A DNA stretch of 64,000 bases from JBBQWZ01 sp038210135. Lineage in GTDB: Bacteria; Acidobacteriota; Terriglobia; Bryobacterales; Bryobacteraceae. How positions within the stretch are numbered: position 1 is the first letter of the stretch; each line of letters opens with the position of its first letter. Location of the stretch: contig JBBQWZ010000003.1 in the NCBI GenBank assembly GCA_038210135.1, forward strand, positions 62,001 to 126,000, given 5' to 3'. Shown piece by piece: positions 45,668 through 55,418 of the stretch. A program made the translations under genes and the position numbers. Below the pieces are notes generated by a model that had not been told where the DNA came from, did no database searches, and worked only from the letters and a program-made list of their open reading frames with translations.

Positions 45668-47191
45668 ATGACGGTTCACGTGAAGGCCGCCAAGCGGCCT
45701 CTCATTCTCACCATCCTCGACGGTTGGGGACACTCGACGCGCGTGGACGGCAACGCCATCGCGCTCGCCCGCAAGCCGGTGTACGACTCGCTGATGGCGG
45801 AGTTTCCGCACACGCTGGTCGAGACGTCGGGTCCGTTTGTGGGCCTACCCGAAGGCCAGATGGGCAACAGCGAAGTAGGCCACATGAACATGGGCGCGGG
45901 GCGCGTGATCCTTATGGATGTCACCCGCATCGACAACCTGATCGCGACCGGCGACTTCTTTAGCGACCCGGTTTTGCTCGACGCGATGAAAAGATCGCGC
46001 GGCAAACGTCTGCATCTGATGGGCCTGTGCAGCGATGGTGGAGTCCACGCGCAGCTTACGCATTTGTACGCGCTGTTGAAGCTGGCGCGCATGCACGATG
46101 TCAGTGAAGTGTTCGTCCATTGCTTTATGGATGGGCGCGATACGGCGCCCGAGAGCGGCGCGCACTACGTCGAATTGCTGCAGAAGGAAATGAAGACGCT
46201 AGGCGTCGGGCGCATTGCGACCGTGTCGGGGCGGTATTGGGCCATGGATCGCGACAAGCGCTGGGAACGCATCGAGAAGGCGTTCAGCGCGATGCGCGAG
46301 GGCGCGGGAGAGAAGGCGACCGATCCCGTGGGCGCCATCAAACGCAGCTACGAGAAGGGCATCACCGACGAATTCATCGAGCCGATCACGATCGTTGATG
46401 GGCGTAATGAACCGGTGGGTTCGATTCGCGAGGGCGACGTTTGTCTCGTGTATAACTACCGCGCCGATCGCGGACGGCAGATCACCAAGGTGCTCTCGGA
46501 GAGTCCGTTGAAGCTCCATGTCGTGACCATGACGCAGTATGACAAAACCATTCCGGTGCCGTTCGTGCTGCCGCCGGAGCATCCCAACAACATTCTCGCT
46601 GACGTCATGGGCAAGATGAACTGGAAGAATCTCCGCGTCGCTGAAACGGAGAAATACGCGCACGTGACGTACTTCTTCAACGGCGGCAACGAGAAGCCGT
46701 ACGCGGGCGAAGAGCGCGAGATGGTGGCGTCGCCCAAGGTGGCGACGTACGATCTGAAACCGGAGATGTCCGCCGCCGGAGTCGCCGACGTCGTGATCAA
46801 GGCGATTTCGAATCCGGGCAACTTCGATGTGGTCGTGATGAATTTCGCGAACGCCGACATGGTGGGGCATTCGGGCAAACTGGTTCCGACCATCGCGGCA
46901 TGTGAAACCGTGGACGCGCAATTGGGACGAGTGTACGCGGCGATGAAGCAGTACGGCGGCAGCTGGATCATTACGGCCGATCACGGCAACGCGGAGATGA
47001 TGATTGATCCCGTGACCGGCGGTCCGCATACCTATCACACGACGAATCCGGTTCCATTTCTGGTGGTCACCGAAGACAAGCGTCCGCTACGGCAGGGTGG
47101 AGCGTTACAGGATCTGGCTCCCACGATTCTGGGGATGCTGCACGTGGATCAGCCGAAGGAAATGCGCGGCCGGGATCTACATATTTTGTAG
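45668..47191 (+). CDS. gpmI: 2,3-bisphosphoglycerate-independent phosphoglycerate mutase
   Basis: The 507-aa enzyme interconverts 3- and 2-phosphoglycerate using Mn. The alkaline-phosphatase-like fold is shown by TILDGWG at residues 15-21, the phosphoserine motif [13 protein letters not shown] (Ser68), and the C-terminal [11 protein letters not shown] and ADHGNAEMM metal motifs. Next to eno, it makes a glycolytic pair. Confidence 0.97.
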   Translation: MTVHVKAAKRPLILTILDGWGHSTRVDGNAIALARKPVYDSLMAEFPHTLVETSGPFVGLPEGQMGNSEVGHMNMGAGRVILMDVTRIDNLIATGDFFSDPVLLDAMKRSRGKRLHLMGLCSDGGVHAQLTHLYALLKLARMHDVSEVFVHCFMDGRDTAPESGAHYVELLQKEMKTLGVGRIATVSGRYWAMDRDKRWERIEKAFSAMREGAGEKATDPVGAIKRSYEKGITDEFIEPITIVDGRNEPVGSIREGDVCLVYNYRADRGRQITKVLSESPLKLHVVTMTQYDKTIPVPFVLPPEHPNNILADVMGKMNWKNLRVAETEKYAHVTYFFNGGNEKPYAGEEREMVASPKVATYDLKPEMSAAGVADVVIKAISNPGNFDVVVMNFANADMVGHSGKLVPTIAACETVDAQLGRVYAAMKQYGGSWIITADHGNAEMMIDPVTGGPHTYHTTNPVPFLVVTEDKRPLRQGGALQDLAPTILGMLHVDQPKEMRGRDLHIL

Positions 47192-47338
47192 GTAGCCCGC
47201 ACGAAGGGCAGCCAGCGGAAGACGATGGCGCCCGTAACGGTCCCCTCACTCACGTTCGGGCCTCAAGCCCAGAGGGCCGTCAGCTCACGAATACGGGCGT
47301 GGCCGGCGGTCTGTCAGCTACAATCGTCCCTTACAACC

Positions 47339-48949
47339 ATGTTTGTTCCTCTGACACCTCTTCGCTGCCTGCACCGTGCCGTGGATGTATTTCCCCACAA
47401 AACCGGGATCGTTTGCGGCGACAAGACCTTCACCTACGCGCAATTTGGCGAGCGCGCGGAACGGCTGGCGACGGCGCTGACCAAGGCCGGGATCCAAAAG
47501 GGCGACCGCGTCGCGTACCTGAGTTTCAACAACCATCAATTGATGGAAGGCTATTACGGCGTCGTGCAGGCGGGCGCGATCGTGATGCCTTTGAACGTGC
47601 GGCTTTCGGCTCCGGAACTGATAAACATCATCAACCACTCCGGCGCACGGATGTTGATTTTCGAGAACGATTTTCTGGCGACCATCGAAAAGATCAAGCC
47701 CGAACTGAAGCCGGTTGAGACGTACGTCACAATCGACGAGCCGACTCCGCTGGCCGACCTCACCTACGACGAGCTGATCGCGAGCGGTCATCCGGAACGC
47801 GCCGATGTCTTCAAGATCGATGAGATGTCGATCGCGGAACTGTTCTACACATCCGGCTCGACGGGAACGCCGAAGGGCGTCACGCACTCGCACCGGACCC
47901 TATACCTGCACGCGCTGGCGCTAGCTTCGATGATGAAGGATGCGGAGTCGATGGTGGATCTGCACACGATTCCGATGTTCCACGCCAATGGCTGGGGCCG
48001 TCCGCAATCGTCCACGATGCTCGGGATTCCGCAGGTAATGGTCCGGCGTTTCGAACCAAACTTTGTGTTCAAGCTGATCGAGGACCACAAGGCGACGGAC
48101 ATGTGCCTGGTGCCGACAATGGCGAACGCGCTGATCAATTGCCCGGATATCGGGAAATACGATTTGAAGAGCATGCGGCGCGTGATGATCGGCGGCGCGG
48201 CGGCTTCGCCCGAATTGGTCGAGCGCATCGAAACCGCATTCCCCGGGGCCGAGGCGATGGCGGGTTATGGGCTCACCGAGACCGCGCCGTTATTGACTTC
48301 CGCGCGCGACAAGTGGCCGGTGTACTCTTCGCCGGAGGAACGCCGCCGGCGTAAGGCAATGGCCGGATGGCCGGCTCCGAACGTGACCGTGCGCGTGGTC
48401 GATTACGATATGCGCGACGTGCCGAAGGACAGCGTTTCGATCGGCGAAGTGGTCGCCATGGGCGATCACGTGATGGAAGGTTACTTCAAGGAACCGGCCG
48501 CGACCGAGGCGGTGATGACGCCGAATTTCGATGGCGGCCCGGCCGTCTGGTTTCACTCGGGCGACATGGCCGTGTGGGACGAAGAAGGCTACATTCACAT
48601 CGTCGATCGCAAGAAAGAGATCATCATTTCGGGCGGTGAGAATATCAGTTCGCTCGAAGTGGAGCAGCATATCTTTGCGCATCCGAGCGTGTTTGAATGC
48701 GCCGTCGTGGCCGCTCCCGATCCGAAGTGGGGCGAGGTTCCGGCGGCGCTGGTGGTCCTGAAACCTGGCCATTCACTCACCGAAACCGAGCTCTTGAAGT
48801 TCCTCGAAGAGCGCCTGGGCAAGTTCAAGCTGCCGCGCATTGTGAAGTTCACCGAAGAGGCGCTGCCAAAAACCGGCACCGGCAAGATCCGCAAGATGGT
48901 CATCAAAGAACAGTTCTGGGCCGGTAAAGAAAAGCGGGTTCAGGGCTAG
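47339..48949 (+). CDS. Acyl-CoA ligase / fatty-acyl-CoA synthetase (AMP-binding)
   Basis: The ATG at 47339 gives 536 aa of the ANL superfamily: A3 motif YTSGSTGTPKGVTHSHR (about residue 170), A5 YGLTETAP, A7 HSGDMAVWDEEGYI, A8 DRKKEIIISGGENISS, and the terminal Lys in LPKTGTGKIRK. It activates a carboxylic acid via acyl-AMP to its CoA thioester, probably medium- or long-chain or a methylthiopropionate-like acid. The frame is open upstream without a start signal. prmA follows after 1 bp. Confidence 0.93.
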   Translation: MFVPLTPLRCLHRAVDVFPHKTGIVCGDKTFTYAQFGERAERLATALTKAGIQKGDRVAYLSFNNHQLMEGYYGVVQAGAIVMPLNVRLSAPELINIINHSGARMLIFENDFLATIEKIKPELKPVETYVTIDEPTPLADLTYDELIASGHPERADVFKIDEMSIAELFYTSGSTGTPKGVTHSHRTLYLHALALASMMKDAESMVDLHTIPMFHANGWGRPQSSTMLGIPQVMVRRFEPNFVFKLIEDHKATDMCLVPTMANALINCPDIGKYDLKSMRRVMIGGAAASPELVERIETAFPGAEAMAGYGLTETAPLLTSARDKWPVYSSPEERRRRKAMAGWPAPNVTVRVVDYDMRDVPKDSVSIGEVVAMGDHVMEGYFKEPAATEAVMTPNFDGGPAVWFHSGDMAVWDEEGYIHIVDRKKEIIISGGENISSLEVEQHIFAHPSVFECAVVAAPDPKWGEVPAALVVLKPGHSLTETELLKFLEERLGKFKLPRIVKFTEEALPKTGTGKIRKMVIKEQFWAGKEKRVQG

Positions 48950-48950
48950 C

Positions 48951-49688
48951 TTGCCAACGTACGCCGTCCGACTCCGCTGTGCGCCGTCGGATGACGATTT
49001 GCTATCGGCGCAGCTCTGGGAGCTCGGCACCACGGGAATCCTCGACGAGCCCGGAGGATTGCTCGCCTTCTTCGACGCGCCGCCGGACCTCACTGCCCTT
49101 TTGCCATTCAGCCCGGAAATCGAAACGCTCGAGGAGATCGACTGGGAGCGGCGGACCCGCGATTCGTTTCCCCCACTGTGCATCGGCGAGCGGTTCTACC
49201 TGGTCCCGCCGTGGTCCGAAGACACGCTGCCCGCCGGCCGGATCCGATTGGTCGTAACCCCGGGAATGGCCTGCGGAACGGGTTGGCATCCATGCACGCA
49301 GCTGTGTCTCGAAGCGCTCGAACGGCACCTGAAACCTGGAGATCGCGTGCTCGACGTCGGAGTGGGATCCGGCATTCTTTCGCAGGCGGCGCTGGCGTTG
49401 GGCGCGTCGAAAGTAGTCGGCTGCGATGTGGACGAGGACTCGGTCCGGATCGCGCACGAGTCACAGCCAGACGTCTTCGTCGGATCCGTGGATGCGGTTC
49501 GCGATGGCGGGTTCGACGTAGCGATTGCCAATATCAGCGCCGAAATCTGCGAGGATCTGCTGCCCGACTTGCGCCGAGTCGCGCGTACTGTCATCTTGTC
49601 CGGTTTCGAGCAGTGGCCGGACGCTCCCACGGCGGTCCAGCATTTGTCGAAGAGCGGTTGGCAGTGTCTGGTGCTTTCAGGCGGCTAG
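48951..49688 (+). CDS. prmA: Ribosomal protein L11 methyltransferase PrmA-like
   Basis: The 245-aa product, starting at TTG 48951, has an N-terminal substrate domain (AQLWELGTTGILDEPGGLLAFF) and a SAM-binding domain with the PrmA pattern GMACGTGWHPCTQLCLEAL and VLDVGVGSGILSQAALALGASKVVGCDVD. The post-motif is ANISAEICEDLLP, where standard PrmA has ANILA. It methylates ribosomal protein L11. It ends convergently, sharing 3-4 bp with the next gene. Confidence 0.88.
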   Translation: MPTYAVRLRCAPSDDDLLSAQLWELGTTGILDEPGGLLAFFDAPPDLTALLPFSPEIETLEEIDWERRTRDSFPPLCIGERFYLVPPWSEDTLPAGRIRLVVTPGMACGTGWHPCTQLCLEALERHLKPGDRVLDVGVGSGILSQAALALGASKVVGCDVDEDSVRIAHESQPDVFVGSVDAVRDGGFDVAIANISAEICEDLLPDLRRVARTVILSGFEQWPDAPTAVQHLSKSGWQCLVLSGG

Positions 49689-50692
49689 CTGACGTGTCTT
49701 AGTTTGGTGACGCGGCCGACTTCCACCCACTCGACAACAAAGATGTTGCCGTCGGAATCGAAGCACGCTCCGTGAGGGCAAATGAATTTGCCGGCGGGAA
49801 ACTGGTCGCGCGGCTTCTTGCGCAAATCGCCGTACGGCGCATCGAGGTCGCCCAAATGCTCAATCACCTTATTCGATTTGTCGAGCAGCGTCACGCGCGA
49901 CGAAAGATCCGGGATCAGAAGGATGCCCTTTCGCTCATGGAAATGACAGGGCGCCTTCACGCCCTCGACGAATTTCACGTGCTCGCCCGCTAGATTGAAA
50001 TACTGTAGCCGCTTGTTGGCCCGGTCGGCGACCACCAGCAGCGGCTCCGGCCCGCGCGCGTCCAGAGCGATTCCGTGAGGACAGTCGACCTTCCCGGCCT
50101 CCTTGCCCTTACCGGCAAAGGTGCGCAAAAACTTGCCCTGCGGGCTGTAGACGTTGATGAAGCTGGATCCGTATCCGTCACCGACGTAGATTTCGCCGTT
50201 CGGAGCAACCGCCAAATTAGTCGGCGACCATTTCGGTTTTGCCGCGTAAGCCGGCGACTCGGTCGGATATCCGATGGTGAAAACTTCCTCGCCTTTGAGC
50301 GTCGTCTTGGTCACCAGACCCTTCGCTGTATCGCAAAGATACAGAAACTCGTCGCGTCCTTCCTTGCGAATGTGCAGACCATGGGCGCCGCCCTTGAATT
50401 GCTTCCCCCAGCTTCCAACGAACTTCCCTTTTCGATCGAATACGACAATCGTATCCGCGGATTCGGACGTCGAATGCACCGTGTGATGGACGTAAATCCG
50501 GCCATGCGAATCCTCGCAGACGCCGTGCGTATTTCCGTACTGAATGTTCGAGGGCAGTTCGCCCCAATCGTGAATCACCTCGTAGCGGAACGCGCCGCTG
50601 CCGACGGTGGGGAGGCGGGAGTCGCTCTTGCTCGCGGCGCCAAGGATCAGAGGAGCGCCCAGTCCAGTACCAAGAAACTGCCGTCGATTCAT
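49685..50692 (-). CDS. Tat-exported NHL/6-bladed beta-propeller protein
   Basis: The ATG at 50692 gives 335 aa with a twin-arginine leader (MNRRQFLGTGLGAPLILGAA). An NHL-type propeller follows, with blades such as NTHGVCEDSHGRIYVHHTV, FDRKGKFVGSWGKQFKGGAHGL, TNLAVAPNGEIYVGDGYGSSFINVY and CPHGIALDARGPEPLLVVADRANKRLQYF. Such propellers bind ligands or act as peptidyl-glycine lyase-like or lactonase enzymes; no catalytic assignment is possible. The extended ORF start at 50761 is rejected in favour of the Tat signal. Confidence 0.87.
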   Translation of the reverse strand: MNRRQFLGTGLGAPLILGAASKSDSRLPTVGSGAFRYEVIHDWGELPSNIQYGNTHGVCEDSHGRIYVHHTVHSTSESADTIVVFDRKGKFVGSWGKQFKGGAHGLHIRKEGRDEFLYLCDTAKGLVTKTTLKGEEVFTIGYPTESPAYAAKPKWSPTNLAVAPNGEIYVGDGYGSSFINVYSPQGKFLRTFAGKGKEAGKVDCPHGIALDARGPEPLLVVADRANKRLQYFNLAGEHVKFVEGVKAPCHFHERKGILLIPDLSSRVTLLDKSNKVIEHLGDLDAPYGDLRKKPRDQFPAGKFICPHGACFDSDGNIFVVEWVEVGRVTKLRHVS

Positions 50693-50782
50693 GCGGTCAG
50701 TGTACCGCACAGGACGGCCGGTTTCCGTCGGGCAAGGCGACGCATTGTCGACCTTGCCCATAGAGCTCGAAAATTCGGCTCA

Positions 50783-50811
50783 TTGACAGATTCTTCTGTA
50801 CAGAATACTTT
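50783..50811 (+). promoter_or_regulatory. Sigma-70-type promoter candidate
   Basis: A perfect -35 TTGACA (50783-50788), a 17-bp spacer and a weak -10 TACTTT (50806-50811). Confidence 0.4.
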
Positions 50812-50817
50812 GATAGT

Positions 50818-50991
50818 GTTAGTATCGAATGAAATTTCCGTAACGGTCGTATTGGGTCCTGCGTCTACTAGTATGACGAACCAGGGACATCCCCAGAAAA
50901 GTCCCGAGAGTTCGGCACGTTGAGATCTTCGGATCCCGACGCGCCGGCCGGTGAGTATCTTCCTCCGAGTACTCACCGGCTTTTGTTTTTT
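50818..50991 (+). ncRNA. Candidate small RNA between minus-strand genes
   Basis: A transcript from the promoter at 50783-50811 would be about 170 nt and end at the terminator at 50947-50991, without crossing any plus-strand gene. No RNA family was recognised. Confidence 0.35.
50947..50991 (+). terminator. Strong rho-independent terminator without an upstream plus-strand gene
   Basis: A perfect 11-bp inverted repeat GCCGGTGAGTA (50947-50957) / TACTCACCGGC (50970-50980) is followed by TTTTGTTTTTT. The T-run is on the plus side only. Confidence 0.85.
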
Positions 50992-51011
50992 GATGGCCCG
51001 ACGCGCAATTC

Positions 51012-52223
51012 CTAATGAATCGTTCGCGTTTTTCTATTCAGGTAATCCATCAGTAGATATTGCCCAAGTGTGTGCGGCGTCGTGAAATACGCCTTCCCCT
51101 TGCACATCTCGGTGACCTTCTGGACGAACTGCACCAAGCCGTAATCGCTGGCCAGCATGAACGTATTAATGAGGATGCCTTTGCGCTTGCAACGGTTGAC
51201 TTCCTCGAGCGTCCGGCTGATCACCAGCGGATCGAGGCCGAACGCGTTGCGGTAAATTTGCCCGTCGTCGAGCGTGAGAGCCGACGGCTTCCCGTCGGTG
51301 ATCATCACGATCTGCTTCATATCCTTCTTTTCCTGTTCGAGAAGGCGTTGGGCCAGAATCAAGCCGGCTCTCGTATTCGTGTAGTAGGGCCCCACCTGAA
51401 CGCGCGCGAGCTCCGACACGCGAACCTCCTCCGCGGAATCATGGAACAAAACGCAGCGTAGCGAGTCGCCCGGATATTGCGTCCGAATCAGGTGCGCGAG
51501 CGCCAAGGCGACTTTCTTAGCAGGAGTGAAGCGGTCCTCGCCGTACAGAATCATGCTGTGACTGCAATCAAGAAGCACGATGGTAGCGCACGAACTCTGA
51601 TACTCCGATTGATGGACGTAGAGATCGTCATACTCGAGCTCGATCGGCACCTTGACGCCATTGCGGCGAAAGGCGGAGAAGAGCGTTTCGCTGACATCGA
51701 GGTTGAGCGTGTCGCCGAACTCATAGCGCTTGGACGCTCCGCTGGCCTCGACGCCGGTCGCGAGATCGCGCGTATCGTGGGCCCCGAAACTGGCCTTCCC
51801 GAGCGAGCCCAGCAGGTCCTTCAACGTTTTGAAGCCGAGGAAATCGAGCGATTTGTCGGTGATTTCAAATTGCGGCTTGCCCTGCCCTTTCCCCTCGCTG
51901 CCTTCCTGCCCGGTAATGTAGCCCTCGTCCATCAGCTTCTGGATCAGCTTTTCGAGCAGTTGTTCCATCTCGCCTTCGGACATGCCCTCCACTTTTTCGC
52001 GGATGCGCTCACGCTGTTCCGGGGAAAACGATTCGCCTTTTTCGAGAGCCTGTTGAATGGCCTGCTTCAGCGCTTCCATCGAATTCGGATTCCATTCGCT
52101 GAAATTCCAGAACTGGCTTTCGTAGCCACTCTCGAGGAAGAAATCGGAAAGCGCCTTCAGCAAATCCTCGGCGTCGAGCCCAAGATCGTCGCCGGTGAAT
52201 TTAGAGTACTTGACGGATTTCAT
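51012..52223 (-). CDS. von Willebrand factor A domain protein
   Basis: The ATG at 52223, with GAGG upstream, gives 403 aa. An N-terminal helical region rich in E/Q/K (residues 50-120) precedes a vWA domain with the MIDAS motif [21 protein letters not shown] (DxSxS), [11 protein letters not shown] and a later MITDGKPSA. It resembles the magnesium-chelatase D/CoxE-type vWA partner of MoxR ATPases. The AAA+ ATPase gene lies 40 bp upstream, and the two are a probable chaperone-like complex acting on metal insertion or protein assembly. The target is unknown. Confidence 0.9.
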   Translation of the reverse strand: MKSVKYSKFTGDDLGLDAEDLLKALSDFFLESGYESQFWNFSEWNPNSMEALKQAIQQALEKGESFSPEQRERIREKVEGMSEGEMEQLLEKLIQKLMDEGYITGQEGSEGKGQGKPQFEITDKSLDFLGFKTLKDLLGSLGKASFGAHDTRDLATGVEASGASKRYEFGDTLNLDVSETLFSAFRRNGVKVPIELEYDDLYVHQSEYQSSCATIVLLDCSHSMILYGEDRFTPAKKVALALAHLIRTQYPGDSLRCVLFHDSAEEVRVSELARVQVGPYYTNTRAGLILAQRLLEQEKKDMKQIVMITDGKPSALTLDDGQIYRNAFGLDPLVISRTLEEVNRCKRKGILINTFMLASDYGLVQFVQKVTEMCKGKAYFTTPHTLGQYLLMDYLNRKTRTIH

Positions 52224-52263
52224 CAGGACACCTCGGCTAGCAAAACTCCTGCGAAGGCCCGCT

Positions 52264-53796
52264 TCAATTGAATTGTTTCCGGCCCTTGCCGCGGCGTCCG
52301 CCTCCGCCCTCTTCTTCGTCTTCGCCCACGTCGCGCTTGCGGTCGGGATCGTTACGGCGGCGCTGCTCGCCCGCCACGAAACCGGACTCCTCGTTCCGGC
52401 TGATCCGCTTGTGCGCATACAGGCCTTCGAGCACGAACTCGGCGGCCGAGGTCCGCAACGCGTCGGATTCGCTGACACCCAGTCCAAGCGCGCCGACCTT
52501 GTCCAGCAATCCCTGAATGCCGTTCAGCTGCGCGATGGCATCGTCCGAGGTCACCGATTCGTCGAGCTTCAACGAACCGCCCAGGTCAAACCACTGCACA
52601 ACTTGGTTCATGTTGACGCCATCAAAGTAGTTCGTAAACACTTTGCCGACGGCCATGCGGATCAGCTCGCGCGCGACCGCGTCGCCGCCTTTCAGCTCGC
52701 CTTCGTATTCGAGTTCGATCTTGCCGGTCATCGACGGCAGCGCGGCGTATAGGTCGAGGACGCGCGGCACGGCAACCATCTCGCCATTCATCACGGCGCG
52801 GCGCTCGGCATTCGACAGCGCGTTCTCCATCACGGAAATCGGCAAGCGCTGGCTGACTCCGGATTTCTTGTCCACCTTCTTGTCGTCGCGAGCTAAGAAT
52901 GCAATGTGCTCGATCGTCTCCGCGATAAATTTCGGTACCATCATCGCCACCGGGCTCTTGCGTTCGATCCACGCTTCCTGCATCGTGATCGCAATGCCTT
53001 CTTCGACGGTCGCCGGATAGTGCGTACGGATCTCGCTGCCGATGCGATCCTTCAGCGGCGTGATGATCTTGCCGCGCGCCGTGTAATCTTCCGGATTCGC
53101 AGTGAACACCAGCATGACGTCGAGCGGCAGCCGGACCGGGTAGCCCTTAATCTGGACGTCGCCTTCCTGCATGATGTTGAACAGGCCGACCTGGATTTTT
53201 CCGGCGAGATCCGGCAGCTCGTTAATGGCGAACAAGCCGCGATTCGCGCGCGGCAGTAGGCCGTAATGAATCGAAAGCTCGTCGGCGATATTCTGCCCGG
53301 CGCGCGCCGCCTTGATCGGATCGATGTCACCGATCATGTCGGCGATGGTGACATCCGGGGTCGCCAATTTTTCGACGTAGCGCTGCTCCTGCCCCAGCCA
53401 CGCGATCGGGGTTTCATCGCCCATATCGGCGATCTTGTGTCGCGCGAATGCCGACAAGGGAGCGAACGGGTTGTCGCGAATCTCGCTGCCCGCCACGTAC
53501 GGCATCCACTCGTCGAGCAGCGTCACGAGCATGCGGACCAGCCGCGTTTTCGCCTGTCCGCGAAGCCCCAGCAAAATGAAGTTGTGGCGCGACAGGATCG
53601 CGTTGATCACCTGCGGGACGACGGTATCTTCGTAGCCTACGATGCCGGGGAACAGTTCCTCGCCGGTCTTCAGTTTCAACAGCAGGTTGTCGCGAATCTC
53701 GTCTTTGACGCTGCGCGTCGCGCGCCCAGGATCCGCGAATTTGCTGGTCTTGAGGGCTCCTAACGTATGCGGGAGATCGGACAAATGAAAACTCAT
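52264..53796 (-). CDS. AAA+ ATPase, magnesium-chelatase/MoxR-like
   Basis: The 510-aa protein has a P-loop [17 protein letters not shown], with Ala-Lys-Thr instead of the usual Gly-Lys-Thr. It has a Walker B-like [24 protein letters not shown] and the sensor segment [27 protein letters not shown] with an Arg finger. The C-terminus is Gly/Glu/Arg-rich. It pairs with the downstream vWA protein; MoxR-vWA systems remodel client complexes. Confidence 0.92.
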   Translation of the reverse strand: MSFHLSDLPHTLGALKTSKFADPGRATRSVKDEIRDNLLLKLKTGEELFPGIVGYEDTVVPQVINAILSRHNFILLGLRGQAKTRLVRMLVTLLDEWMPYVAGSEIRDNPFAPLSAFARHKIADMGDETPIAWLGQEQRYVEKLATPDVTIADMIGDIDPIKAARAGQNIADELSIHYGLLPRANRGLFAINELPDLAGKIQVGLFNIMQEGDVQIKGYPVRLPLDVMLVFTANPEDYTARGKIITPLKDRIGSEIRTHYPATVEEGIAITMQEAWIERKSPVAMMVPKFIAETIEHIAFLARDDKKVDKKSGVSQRLPISVMENALSNAERRAVMNGEMVAVPRVLDLYAALPSMTGKIELEYEGELKGGDAVARELIRMAVGKVFTNYFDGVNMNQVVQWFDLGGSLKLDESVTSDDAIAQLNGIQGLLDKVGALGLGVSESDALRTSAAEFVLEGLYAHKRISRNEESGFVAGEQRRRNDPDRKRDVGEDEEEGGGGRRGKGRKQFN

Positions 53797-53911
53797 GTCT
53801 ATTCGGATTGTACCGCCCGCTCTTTGGGCGCATGTTTTTGCAGACTGCCTCTCCGAGCATGCCGCACCCGGTTGCGCGACGCCCGCGTTTTGATATGCTC
53901 TAGACCTCTTT

Positions 53912-54739
53912 ATGAGCCGTGAGCTTAAGCAGATGGATTTCGAGCGCTTTTGGCGCCGGCTCCAGCAGATCGGATTGAACGCATACGAGGCGCGATCCTA
54001 TCTGGTGCTGGTGGGGCACCCGCGGTTCAAGGCGCTGGAACTGGCCGCCCGGGCGCAAGTGCCGCGACAGAAGATCTATGAGGTCCTGGACAGCCTGGTC
54101 GAGAAGGGTTTCGCGCAAGTCATCCAGGAGAAAACCAAACTCTTCTCGGCCGTCGAGCCGGACCTCGCGATCCCTGGTTACCTGTCGCGCCGCGAAGACA
54201 CCATGCGGCAGGAACTGGCCGACCACTCGCGCCTTGCGAATGGCGTAATCGACGACCTGCGAACCGCGTATTCAGAAGGCCAGGACGGCCGCGGAACGCT
54301 CGATTTCCTGCGCATCGTTAGCGATCCGCAACAGATTGCCGCGCAGTATCAGCGGATGTTACGTGAAGTGGAGACGGAATACATCGAGTTCTCCCGTCCG
54401 CCGTATGCCGTCGATCCGCTCGATGAAACGCTGGTCCGGGCCGCGCGGGAACGCAACGTCAGCTGCCGCCTGTTACTCGAAAAAGCGGCGCTCGATGAGC
54501 ATCATCAGTTGCAACTCGAAGAGTTTGTCGCGACGGGCGTCGAAGTCCGGCGGGCGGAGACGCTGCCGATGAAGCTCGCGCTGTTCGACAACACCAAAGG
54601 ACTGGTTGCGCTGCTGGATCCGGTGGTCACCAAACCCACATGGACGGCAATTGTGTTCGAGCACTCGGGAATGGGTCAGGCGATGAAAGGGCTATTCGAA
54701 GAATACTGGCGGCGCAGCGGAATCGGCGCCGGAGTCTGA
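53912..54739 (+). CDS. TrmB-family transcriptional regulator
   Basis: The 275-aa product has an N-terminal winged helix (about residues 13-85, [46 protein letters not shown]) of the TrmB type and a C-terminal effector domain. TrmB proteins sense sugars in archaea and some bacteria. It is divergent from the AAA+/vWA genes with a 115-bp gap, so it may regulate them. Confidence 0.87.
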   Translation: MSRELKQMDFERFWRRLQQIGLNAYEARSYLVLVGHPRFKALELAARAQVPRQKIYEVLDSLVEKGFAQVIQEKTKLFSAVEPDLAIPGYLSRREDTMRQELADHSRLANGVIDDLRTAYSEGQDGRGTLDFLRIVSDPQQIAAQYQRMLREVETEYIEFSRPPYAVDPLDETLVRAARERNVSCRLLLEKAALDEHHQLQLEEFVATGVEVRRAETLPMKLALFDNTKGLVALLDPVVTKPTWTAIVFEHSGMGQAMKGLFEEYWRRSGIGAGV

Positions 54740-54750
54740 CAACGGGCGGA

Positions 54751-54774
54751 GTCCGCTCCCTTACGGTCGCGGTT
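54751..54774 (-). repeat. Dispersed 24-bp intergenic repeat, copy 2
   Basis: Located between two convergent genes; inverted relative to copy 1 at 22868-22891, which it matches at 23 of 24 positions. Confidence 0.55.
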
Positions 54775-54780
54775 AGCTGC

Positions 54781-55416
54781 TTACTTAGCTAGCGGCGGCA
54801 ATTCCCGCGGCAACTCGCCAGCACTCAAGGCCCGCGACGTCCATTGTATGGAGTGGATCCCGACCGCTTCTGCTCCAGCCACGTTCTCAGGGCGATCGTC
54901 GAGGAACAAGGCTTCGTTTGCCGCGATGCCCAAACCGGCCAGAGAATAGCGATAAATCCCAGCTTGCGGTTTCACGCTGCCGATTTCATACGAGTACGTC
55001 ACGTGATCGAAGCGATCGAGAAACCCAGGCAGCGCGCGCAAGTGTTCGCCCAAGTCGGGCGGCAGATTGGACAGCAATCCGGTTTTGAATCCCGCCGCGC
55101 GAACCGCATCCACCCAATCCAGCATCACCGTATCGAAGTTCGACCAAAAACCGATGTCGTGTCGCAGGAATTCGCCGACCTGTTCGTCGGTATAAGACTT
55201 GCCCAGTTGCGCGGCGATCTTCTCCCAGTACGTCAGGGCGGTGAGATGTCCGGCGTCGTAGGGAATCCGGTGTCCCCAAAACGCCCGAAGAAATTCGTCG
55301 TGAGGCGCTCCAGCCGCGGTGGCCAAAGCTTCGGTTTGCGACGCCGGCGGAAAGTGACACAGCACTCCGCCGAAATCGAAGATGACCGCTTTAAGGTCAG
55401 GAAGAGAATCCGGCAA
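54781..55416 (-). CDS. HAD-superfamily IA hydrolase
   Basis: The 211-aa protein has motif I in VIFDFGGVLCHF, where the usual second Asp is Gly, as in the epoxide-hydrolase-N-terminal-like HAD group. GLLSNLP is motif II, SVKPQAGIYRYSLAGLGI carries the motif III Lys, and EALFLDDRPENVAGAEAVG is motif IV. It is probably a small-molecule phosphatase; substrate unknown. It lies 2 bp after the glycosyltransferase gene. Confidence 0.9.
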   Translation of the reverse strand: MPDSLPDLKAVIFDFGGVLCHFPPASQTEALATAAGAPHDEFLRAFWGHRIPYDAGHLTALTYWEKIAAQLGKSYTDEQVGEFLRHDIGFWSNFDTVMLDWVDAVRAAGFKTGLLSNLPPDLGEHLRALPGFLDRFDHVTYSYEIGSVKPQAGIYRYSLAGLGIAANEALFLDDRPENVAGAEAVGIHSIQWTSRALSAGELPRELPPLAK

Positions 55417-55418
55417 GC

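Larger units (their letters stand above)
50693..51011. other. 319-bp intergenic region with orphan promoter and terminator
   Basis: Two minus-strand genes flank this gap, yet its plus strand carries a promoter-like site and a strong terminator (listed separately). A 16-codon frame at 50873-50923 has no ribosome binding site. A 95-codon minus-strand frame (50689-50976) has no supporting signal. Confidence 0.6.

Noticed and set aside
50689..50976. Minus-strand frame of 95 codons
   Set aside because: It overlaps the start region of the Tat-propeller gene and lacks a signal or homologue-like pattern.
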